Assembly (NCBI GenBank): GCA_041862375.1
Contig: JBGVTE010000098.1
Span: 1 to 22,892, forward strand
DNA length: 22,892 bases
Direction of reading: 5' to 3'
Origin: WVZL01 sp041862375
GTDB lineage: Bacteria; Acidobacteriota; Aminicenantia; Aminicenantales; Aminicenantaceae
Below, piece by piece: positions 1-6,285 of this stretch. A program made the translations under genes and the position numbers. Below the pieces are notes generated by a model. It did not search any database and was not told the DNA's origin. It was given only the letters and a program-made list of their open reading frames with translations. The first letter of the stretch is position 1. Each line of letters begins with the position of its first letter.

Positions 1-1169
1 CCCAGGTTCTCAAAAGGCAGCACTACCAGCATTTTTACCTCTGAGGAAGGAACGACCGGCCCTTCTCTCCCCAAATACAGAAAAGCTGACGCTGCCACCA
101 AAACCACCGCACAAAGCACCGCAACCATCGCCCACCGCTTCCTCACTGCTCCCATCAGTGCCTTTAATGTCACTGCCTTCTCCGAAGGAGCCTCTCTCTC
201 CGCCTGGGGCATACCCCCCTCTATCCTCGTCAACTCCGTACGGAGCTCCTCTGCACTCTGATACCTTCTTTCCCTCTCCTTCTCCATGCACTTCAATATC
301 AGACGGCTGAGTTCCGGAGTGACCTGCGGGTTAAACTTTCGGGGATCAGGGGGCCGCTCTGTCTTGTGTTTCAGGGCAATGCTTAAAGGGGAGTCTCCCT
401 CAAAGGGAAGCCTCCCGGTCATCATCTCGTAGATGATGACTCCCAGAGAGTAGATGTCAGAGCGCTGGTCTGTATCCTTGCCATCCACCTGCTCGGGAGA
501 GATGTACTCAGGAGTGCCGACCATCATTCCTGCATCAGGTATCCCTTTTGCCTGAAGAGAGCGGGCTAACCCGAAGTCCATGATACGGGCATTCCCCGCT
601 TTGTCTATCATGATGTTTGAGGACTTTAAGTCACGGTGCACTACTCCCAACCGGTGCGCCTCAGCCAGCCCCTCTGAGACCTGCCTGGCAATGGATACCG
701 CCTGGGCCGCACTTAACTGCCCCACCATCTTAATCATGCTCCTGAGATCCTCCCCAGGCACATATTCCATGGTGATGTAGTGAGTCTGCTTCTCCTCACC
801 CAGATCGTACATCCTGCAGACATTCCTGTGGGCAATCTTACGCGCATACTTGAGTTCATTGCTGAACCGCTCGATTGTCTTCTTGTCTGAAGCTATCTCT
901 GGCTTTATGAGTTTGAGTGCCACTTCTTCTTTTATTTTCTTGTCCTCCACCCTGAAGATCCTGCCCATGCCTCCCTCGCCGAGCTCCTCGATTACCTCGT
1001 AGCGGGAGGCAAAGATTGATCCCCGGGTCAGCTCTTTTGCGAGCAGGTTGAAGGTTTTGGTTGAAATAGAAGAGATGTGTCCCGATGGAGGTAGAGAGGT
1101 TGCACAATTCCTGCAGTACTCTGTGCTAGCAGGATTGATAAATTGGCATACAGGACATTCTATTGCCAC
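1..1169 (-). CDS. Zinc-ribbon Ser/Thr protein kinase, membrane anchored (3' end cut by window)
   Basis: Hanks-type Ser/Thr kinase that should phosphorylate proteins in the cytoplasm and carry an extracytoplasmic C-terminal part. The first 389 codons are visible. A zinc ribbon comes first (C5-x2-C8, C19-x2-C22). The kinase domain follows at about 57-315: Gly loop GEGGMG 64-69, VALK lysine K86, helix-C E105, HRD 178-180 with K182 and N185, DFG 198-200, and SPE 224-226 in place of APE. All catalytic residues are present. A transmembrane helix lies at about 347-366. The last residues (VLPFENLG) match the opening of the sensor/TPR-like part common in such kinases. GTG at 1169 is the start: an in-frame TGA lies 8 codons upstream with no other start between, and a GAGGG Shine-Dalgarno precedes it. 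It diverges from the FHA-containing activator, which may read its phosphorylation; that link is inference. Confidence 0.95.
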   Translation of the reverse strand, partial: MAIECPVCQFINPASTEYCRNCATSLPPSGHISSISTKTFNLLAKELTRGSIFASRYEVIEELGEGGMGRIFRVEDKKIKEEVALKLIKPEIASDKKTIERFSNELKYARKIAHRNVCRMYDLGEEKQTHYITMEYVPGEDLRSMIKMVGQLSAAQAVSIARQVSEGLAEAHRLGVVHRDLKSSNIMIDKAGNARIMDFGLARSLQAKGIPDAGMMVGTPEYISPEQVDGKDTDQRSDIYSLGVIIYEMMTGRLPFEGDSPLSIALKHKTERPPDPRKFNPQVTPELSRLILKCMEKERERRYQSAEELRTELTRIEGGMPQAEREAPSEKAVTLKALMGAVRKRWAMVAVLCAVVLVAASAFLYLGREGPVVPSSEVKMLVVLPFENL

Positions 1170-1835
1170 TGGATTCCCTCTTTTTGTTGATCAATTGAAT
1201 AATGTCTAAATATTTAATTTCAACAAAAATAAATTCTCTAATCTCCAGAATTTTCTCCTTTAATCTATTATTGGAAGACATTAATAGCTTCAGTTTTTTC
1301 ATTTGTATTTCACATTTTTTTTACTCAAAATATACTCAACCTTAAAAGGCTTGTCATCACACAAATATGTGATTTTTGGGGTAATTTTTACTCATCCATG
1401 TTCGCAGACCTGAGATGTCTGAATTGCTGGATGAATCCTTTCTCCTACTGTGATGCATTGTAATTGCCTCATTTTCTCATTGCTTTTAGTCCTTGTTCTG
1501 AAGAAAATATTGCTTGAGACTTAGGTAATTTTGCCACTGTCGCATTAGTATTTTCAGGGGAACAGGGAAAAAACCATGGCAACATTTCTGAGTTCAGGCC
1601 ACATTTATTTAGAACGAAAATTATTTGAAAAAGTTTTTTCTTAAAGAAATTATCTTGTATGCTTCTACAAGTATAGATAAAATATATAATATAAGCGAGA
1701 AGACGAAAATGAGTCGTTGCTCAGGGCAGGCTATTGATATATTTATAAAGAATTCTGGATTGAGTAGAAATATTTAGTACGATAAAGAGTTTAAAAATAT
1801 TTGCATATGAGTAAATTCACGGAAGAGTAAGAATC
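1170..1835. other. 666-nt divergent intergenic region, kinase / sigma-54 activator
   Basis: This AT-rich stretch holds no convincing ORF. It contains a 6-bp dyad ATCACA-N6-TGTGAT at 1356-1373, a weak CAGAC-N7-GTCTG dyad near 1404-1420, and a single GTCTA at 1204-1208 close to the kinase start. I looked for -24/-12 sigma-54 elements on the plus strand and near the kinase start on the minus strand and found none with correct spacing. Confidence 0.5.
1655..1683 (+). promoter_or_regulatory. Possible sigma-70 promoter of the sigma-54 activator gene
   Basis: TTGTAT at 1655-1660 and TAAAAT at 1678-1683 are separated by 17 nt. Transcription would begin near 1690 and leave a leader of about 146 nt. 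The -10 is good (5/6 to consensus) and the -35 is moderate (4/6). In such AT-rich DNA a chance match is possible. Confidence 0.35.
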
Positions 1836-3722
1836 ATGGCTTATTTGATAATAAAGAAGAGCGACTCTGAGGGCAAAATTTTCAGACTTGCAAAGGAGGA
1901 AACAACCTTAGGGAGAAGATCAAAGAGTGATGTATTTCTAACAGACCAGAGTGTGTCCCGTGATCATGCTAAGATAATAGCCTTGGAAGATGGGGGATAT
2001 GAGATACACGACTTAGGAGCCAAACACCCTACCAGGGTAAATGGAAAGGTCATCTCGCGTCATAGGTTAGAAGACGGAAATAAGATAGAGTTAGGCGATT
2101 CTATCTTAATTTTCAAAGCTGGTGATTTTTGTTCCACAACAGAGGTTGAATTTCTTCCTCCTGAGGATATGTCTCAAGACACAGTAGAAATTGCCGCCTT
2201 AGACGCCACAAAGACTTCGATTTTCTCAGCCGATGACTTGGATATTGTATCTCTCCAGAGAGATCATCAGAGGCTGATGCTTCTGTATGAATTTGGCAGG
2301 AGTATTAATTTACATCTTGAAGATTCGCACCAACTGCTGGATGAGATATTGAGTGCTTCCTTCAGAACGCTGAATGCTGAAAGAGGGTTTATTGCATTAG
2401 TTGATGAAAATACTGGAGAATTAACCTGTGATATTGTTAGAGATACCTCAGGTGATCAAGAACCGGAGAAGCTGGAGGTAAGCAGAACAATAATACATAA
2501 AGTGCTTCAAGAAGGTGTTTCAATCCTGGTTGTCAACGCCCTTAAAGATAAACAGTTTAAAGATGTAAAAAGCGTTAAAGAATATAGTATCAGGTCTGCG
2601 ATGTGCTCTCCGATGTGTTTTCGAGAAGAGATTCTGGGAGTAATATATCTTGACAACCGTGCTTTTGAAGGCAGTTTCTCCCAGGATGATCTTATGTTTT
2701 TAACAGCTTTGTGCCATCAGGCTGGAATAGCTCTGGGGAATGCACATCTTCACAGGCAAGTGGTCCAAGAAAATGTACTTCTGGGAAAGGCACTGAAACA
2801 AAAGTTTCAGATATTGGGAGATTCTGAAAAGATGAAGATAGTTTATAACACCATTAAGAAAGTTGCCCCATCTGATATCACAGTCCTCATTCAAGGTGAG
2901 ACAGGAACGGGAAAGGAACTAGTAGCACAGGCCATCCATGAGTTATCTACCCGGAGTAATAAACCCTTTGTAACTGTTAACTGTGCGGCTATTCCAGATG
3001 AGTTAATTGAAAGTGAATTGTTCGGACATGAGAAAGGAGCTTTCACTCACGCGATCAGCACTCGAAGGGGAAAGTTTGAGGTGGCTGATGGCGGCTCAAT
3101 TTTTCTAGATGAGATTGGTGACATGAGTTTTGACACACAGGCAAAAGTGTTGCGGGTGTTAGAAGAAAAAGAACTTCAGCGGGTTGGAGGTTCCAGGGAT
3201 ATAAAGGTTGACGTTCGGGTTATTACGGCAACTAATAAAGATCTGGGAAAAATTGTTGAGGAAGGGAGGTTCCGTGAAGATCTCTATTATCGTCTCAATG
3301 TAGTATTAGTGAAGCTTCCAACACTCATCGAACGGAAAGAAGACATAATCCCGCTTGCAGAACACTTCATGGCCCGGAGAGCTAAGAAAATATCTTCTAG
3401 AGCAAAGCGATTGCTCCTTGACTACGAATGGCCTGGAAATGTGAGGGAGTTAAAAAATTGTATAGAGCGGGCGGTTGTTCTGGGAGACGGGGAGGTAATA
3501 CAGCCCGAGGATCTACCTCAGAATGTTCGTAAAGGTGGTAAGATTATTCAATCTCCTCTGGATTCGCTAGACAATATGGAGGCGGATCATATCACTAGAG
3601 TTTTAAGATACATGAACTGGCGTAAGAGCGAAGCTGCAAAAATATTGAATATTACTCGTCAGACATTGGATAATAAAATCATCAAGTATAAAATTAAGAA
3701 GCAACAAAACCTATCTCATTAA
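1836..3722 (+). CDS. FHA-GAF-AAA+-Fis sigma-54 enhancer-binding protein
   Basis: Transcription activator that would use ATP to open sigma-54 RNA polymerase promoters. Domains in order: FHA (about 5-95, with GRRSKSD 26-32 and SRDH 41-44, binds phosphothreonine peptides), GAF (about 160-305), AAA+ (about 325-550), and Fis-type helix-turn-helix (about 594-620). AAA+ motifs are complete: Walker A GETGTGKE 354-361, Walker B FLDEIGD 423-429, FREDLYYRL 479-487 with arginine-finger candidates, and sensor II WPGNVREL 532-539. The sigma-54-contacting loop reads GAFTHA (401-406) instead of GAFTGA. There is no response-regulator receiver domain, so activity is probably set by the FHA and GAF domains. ATG 1836 follows GGAAGAG by 8 nt. 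Two sigma-54 promoters with a dyad cluster lie about 2 kb downstream and are its likely targets. Family assignment is certain; targets are inferred. Confidence 0.96.
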   Translation: MAYLIIKKSDSEGKIFRLAKEETTLGRRSKSDVFLTDQSVSRDHAKIIALEDGGYEIHDLGAKHPTRVNGKVISRHRLEDGNKIELGDSILIFKAGDFCSTTEVEFLPPEDMSQDTVEIAALDATKTSIFSADDLDIVSLQRDHQRLMLLYEFGRSINLHLEDSHQLLDEILSASFRTLNAERGFIALVDENTGELTCDIVRDTSGDQEPEKLEVSRTIIHKVLQEGVSILVVNALKDKQFKDVKSVKEYSIRSAMCSPMCFREEILGVIYLDNRAFEGSFSQDDLMFLTALCHQAGIALGNAHLHRQVVQENVLLGKALKQKFQILGDSEKMKIVYNTIKKVAPSDITVLIQGETGTGKELVAQAIHELSTRSNKPFVTVNCAAIPDELIESELFGHEKGAFTHAISTRRGKFEVADGGSIFLDEIGDMSFDTQAKVLRVLEEKELQRVGGSRDIKVDVRVITATNKDLGKIVEEGRFREDLYYRLNVVLVKLPTLIERKEDIIPLAEHFMARRAKKISSRAKRLLLDYEWPGNVRELKNCIERAVVLGDGEVIQPEDLPQNVRKGGKIIQSPLDSLDNMEADHITRVLRYMNWRKSEAAKILNITRQTLDNKIIKYKIKKQQNLSH

Positions 3723-3798
3723 TAAGAACTGGCCAGATACTCTTAGAAATAATCGTGTTAAATATGGTGGGATGTACAGGTCTGTTCGATATAATTTT

Positions 3799-4656
3799 CT
3801 ATCGCCCTTTCTTTTTCATCAGAAGCTCAGCTATTTTTTTGTTACCCATAAAAAATGCAATGTTCAGCGGAGTTCTACCCTGATTGTTTTTAATACTCAT
3901 ATCTGCACCGTTTTTGATCAACAGATCTGCTACCTTTCTATGGCCATAATATGTTGCTAGATGAAGTGCAGTGTCGCCGTTTTTGTCCTTTGCATTTACT
4001 CCGATACCATTGATAATCAGCAGTTTAACTACATTTTTGTTCCCGTCCCAAGCTGCCAAGTGCAGGGGAGTTTGACCAGCGTTGTCACATGATCCTAAAT
4101 TTGCTCCCTTTTGGATGAGAAGAAGAGTTGCTTCTTTGTGACCGCTATAGGCTGCGAGGTGAAGCGGAGTCATACCTGCATTGTCCTTGAGATCCTTTGA
4201 TGCGTCTTTTTTAATCAGTAATTCAATGACTTTATCATGGCCACGCAGTGAAGCAAGATGCAGTGGTGTCCTGCCTTTATTGTCATCAATGTTAACCTTC
4301 GCACCCTTTGCGATTAAGATTTTTACTAAATCTTTATGGCCGCGCAGTGAAGCAAAATGCAGCGGAGTCCAGTTGCATAATTTGGATCTAGCATTCACAT
4401 CTGCTTTTTTTTCAATAAGTAAATATGCTGCTTCTCTATGACCAGAATATGCGGCCAGATGAAGAGGAGTACAACCGTTATCATTTCTGGCATTAACCAG
4501 GCCAGGATGAGTTGTTAATAATACTTTTATTCGAGAAAGGTCACTGCTCAGTACTGCATCATTGATATTCTCAATCAATCGTGATGGCAATGCCGAGAAC
4601 AAGGTAGAAATTATTAAGAGAAAAAAAATTATACAGACGTGACGTTTTTGAATCAT
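3799..4656 (-). CDS. Exported ankyrin-repeat protein
   Basis: A 285-residue protein with a signal peptide (basic MIQKRH, then a hydrophobic stretch to about residue 22) followed almost wholly by ankyrin repeats. Seven repeats show the TPLH-type turn (six TPLH/TALH and a final TPLN), after one degenerate repeat at about 27-58. Repeats are about 33 residues long and very regular. Ankyrin repeats bind proteins, and no catalytic domain is present. Its ATG overlaps the TGA of the upstream HExxH lipoprotein gene (ATGA), so the two are translationally coupled and probably act together outside the cytoplasm. A binding partner, inhibitor or immunity role toward the putative peptidase is possible but unproven. 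It converges with the sigma-54 activator, with 76 nt between stops and no clear terminator. Confidence 0.93.
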   Translation of the reverse strand: MIQKRHVCIIFFLLIISTLFSALPSRLIENINDAVLSSDLSRIKVLLTTHPGLVNARNDNGCTPLHLAAYSGHREAAYLLIEKKADVNARSKLCNWTPLHFASLRGHKDLVKILIAKGAKVNIDDNKGRTPLHLASLRGHDKVIELLIKKDASKDLKDNAGMTPLHLAAYSGHKEATLLLIQKGANLGSCDNAGQTPLHLAAWDGNKNVVKLLIINGIGVNAKDKNGDTALHLATYYGHRKVADLLIKNGADMSIKNNQGRTPLNIAFFMGNKKIAELLMKKKGR

Positions 4657-5417
4657 CTTTTACTATTGTTAAGTACATTATCAGATATAATACCGTAATA
4701 ATATTTTCTGAGCTGTCTCGGGATAATCATCATTCTTGAAAAAGTTTTATCTGCAATTATTGAATAGAGTTCTGTACCGAAAAATTTCTGGTCAGGATAA
4801 TGTTCTTTTAATTTCTTTAATCCCTCAAAGAGTTTAAAGTCATCTTCCAGAGTCTTATTTAAACCAATATTATGGAGAAAATGTAGCTTTTCGCTTTTTG
4901 TCTGGGCCATTATCGACTCTATAAACAATATTTCTGCCTCCTTCGAAAAAAGGATCCTTTTTCGCTTGTCGAGAATGTTATACCAGAAATCATGGAACAG
5001 CTCATGGACGAGTGACGCCTTAATTCTTTCATCTGACGGTTTGAGTTTAACTTCGCTTTCATTATTGATTTTAGAATGGCTGAAAAGATTTGTGTTTAGC
5101 ATAACTCTATCTTTATGATTTTCTAGGTAAATATAACATGCTTGTCTAATAGGGCCAGAGGATAAACCATAGCTATTTCCAAATATACCGTAAATGTTGT
5201 TAATAATTTCTTCCTGATTTATATCGTTTATTTCAAAAAAACCTGACGTCCAAATTTCGGTTATCATCTTTTCCTTAACTGTTCCGTTTCTGTAGTGGGA
5301 ATAAGAATTAAGTTCTGTATCCGGTTTCACTTCCAACTCAATTCTTTTCAATCTTATACAACTTGTTATGGCAACTACAAGCAATAAAACTGCAATTAGA
5401 AGCTTTGAGTTTCTCAT
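4653..5417 (-). CDS. Lipoprotein with HExxH motif, putative zinc metallopeptidase
   Basis: I do not recognise the family. From the ATG at 5417 the protein is 254 residues: a lipoprotein signal with the lipobox Cys at residue 20 (AITSC), then a soluble domain. HELFH at 138-142 is an HExxH zinc motif, and acidic residues follow at 160-167 (KEAEILFIE) where gluzincins place their third ligand. This suggests a lipid-anchored periplasmic metallopeptidase. The reading frame stays open to a TTG at 5447, but the start at 5417 is preferred: AGAGGA lies 6 nt upstream, and starting there gives a compact normal signal peptide. It is the first gene of a two-gene operon, with a sigma-54 promoter about 120 nt upstream. 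Peptidase activity is inferred from the motif alone. Confidence 0.8.
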   Translation of the reverse strand: MRNSKLLIAVLLLVVAITSCIRLKRIELEVKPDTELNSYSHYRNGTVKEKMITEIWTSGFFEINDINQEEIINNIYGIFGNSYGLSSGPIRQACYIYLENHKDRVMLNTNLFSHSKINNESEVKLKPSDERIKASLVHELFHDFWYNILDKRKRILFSKEAEILFIESIMAQTKSEKLHFLHNIGLNKTLEDDFKLFEGLKKLKEHYPDQKFFGTELYSIIADKTFSRMMIIPRQLRKYYYGIISDNVLNNSKR

Positions 5418-5547
5418 CGCAGATCCTCTGTTCCTCATTGGGATCAACTTAAAATTTAATTATTAGTCATAAATGAGTTAAATCTCTGATCGCCTCTTTT
5501 CGAAAATTAAAGTTTTATTCTTGTGATAATCCTCATTTAAATTTACA

Positions 5548-5563
5548 AGCAATAAATATGCCA
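5548..5563 (-). promoter_or_regulatory. Sigma-54 promoter of the HExxH lipoprotein/ankyrin operon
   Basis: On the minus strand the sequence reads TGGCATATTTATTGCT. The -24 GG (plus-strand 5561-5562) and -12 GC (5549-5550) are exactly 12 bp apart, and the match to TGGCAC-N5-TTGCW has one mismatch (T for the last C). Transcription would begin near 5538, giving a leader of about 120 nt before the ATG at 5417. Its mirror image, firing the other way, is at 6065-6080. Confidence 0.7.
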
Positions 5564-5712
5564 CTTTAATATTTAGATTGTTATGACATGGTTACTCAGA
5601 ACACAAAAGAAGATTTCAGAGGAACACAACCCTCAATCTCTTACTTTTTTATACTGGAAGGGACAAAATCAAGAAAGAACCATAGCTATACTTTTACAGA
5701 AGATGTATGAAG

Positions 5713-5928
5713 ATTAGACAAATTTGTTGTCTATGCATTTATTATTTAATTTTCAATAAGTTACAAATTATTAATTCTATTCCTTAGCTCATAAGAGTCT
5801 AAAAATTAGACAAATTACTCTTCCTAATATTATGGCAGATGTTATTTGTGAGAGCCAGAAATAAGCAGTCTATTTATAGTGCTCGATTTCATAATACCAT
5901 AGACAGAATTATCTATTCTCTGGTCTAT
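5713..5928. promoter_or_regulatory. Cluster of TAGAC/GTCTA dyads, putative enhancer sites
   Basis: Seven copies of TAGAC or its complement occur in about 215 nt and nowhere else in the 868-nt intergenic region. They form TAGACAA-N5-TTGTCTA (5715-5733), GTCTAA-N3-TTAGAC (5797-5811), a lone GTCTAT (5868-5873) and ATAGAC-N18-GTCTAT (5899-5928). ATTAGACAAATT is repeated exactly at 5713-5724 and 5805-5816. The first dyad has the size of an NtrC-type site. The outer dyads lie about 180 nt upstream of the two inferred sigma-54 start sites, a usual enhancer distance. Binding by the nearby FHA-type activator is inference. Confidence 0.6.
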
Positions 5929-6064
5929 ATCGTTTTTTCTCCCTAACTTCAGGGGATAACTGTGCCCAGAATGTTTTTTCTAATGGCTGGTTGTGGTTAA
6001 TTCAAAGAGAGGAATCCTGGTTTTTAGTGGCATCTTGCTCTACGCCATTAGCCTCTAATTCAAA

Positions 6065-6080
6065 TGGCATGTTTTTTGCT
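6065..6080 (+). promoter_or_regulatory. Sigma-54 promoter of the TonB receptor gene
   Basis: TGGCATGTTTTTTGCT has the -24 GG at 6066-6067 and the -12 GC at 6078-6079, exactly 12 bp apart. It differs from TGGCACG-N4-TTGCW by one base. Transcription would begin near 6090, leaving a leader of about 196 nt before the TTG start at 6286. It is divergent from the sigma-54 promoter at 5548-5563. Confidence 0.72.
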
Positions 6081-6150
6081 CTAAAGTGATTGATGAATTC
6101 AGTTATTAATCTATATCTAGTTTTAAACCTTTGGGCTGAGATAAGAAAGC

Positions 6151-6245
6151 TTTCTCTGAAAGAGAAAAATACTAAAAAGGAGGTGATAATCACAAAAAAT
6201 AGAGATAGATGTGGGTTTTGAGTTGGAGCAAAAAAATTTTGTTCC
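6151..6245 (+). promoter_or_regulatory. Structured leader with an extra Shine-Dalgarno upstream of the TonB receptor
   Basis: The inferred mRNA leader has a 7-bp hairpin with a GAA loop (6151-6167). It then has a near-complete anti-16S match, GGAGGTGAT at 6179-6187, with no usual start codon at the right distance. A second hairpin of 9 bp with an AAA loop (6225-6245, one G-T pair) follows. The working Shine-Dalgarno (AAGGAGG 6274-6280) lies further down. No T-run follows either hairpin, so they are not terminators. Possible roles are mRNA stability or translational control. Confidence 0.4.
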
Positions 6246-6285
6246 AGGGTAAGGGTCAATTTTAACTGTTAAAAAGGAGGTAAAA

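Noticed and set aside
10..291. 93-codon minus-strand ORF at the window start
   Set aside because: Gly-rich low-complexity product in another frame of the kinase gene; the kinase frame continues to base 1.
856..1107. 83-codon minus-strand ORF inside the kinase gene
   Set aside because: Out of frame with the kinase, whose reading frame with all catalytic motifs runs through this stretch from GTG 1169.
1576..1591. TGGCA-containing stretch upstream of the activator as a sigma-54 promoter
   Set aside because: No GC at the required 12-bp distance from the GG.
3723..3798. Possible bidirectional terminator between the activator and ankyrin genes
   Set aside because: Only a weak 5-bp dyad (CGATA/TATCG) is present, with no strong stem and T-run.
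6002..6259. 85-codon minus-strand ORF in the TonB receptor leader
   Set aside because: TTG start without a Shine-Dalgarno, no recognisable domain, and it lies antisense to the sigma-54 promoter and leader.
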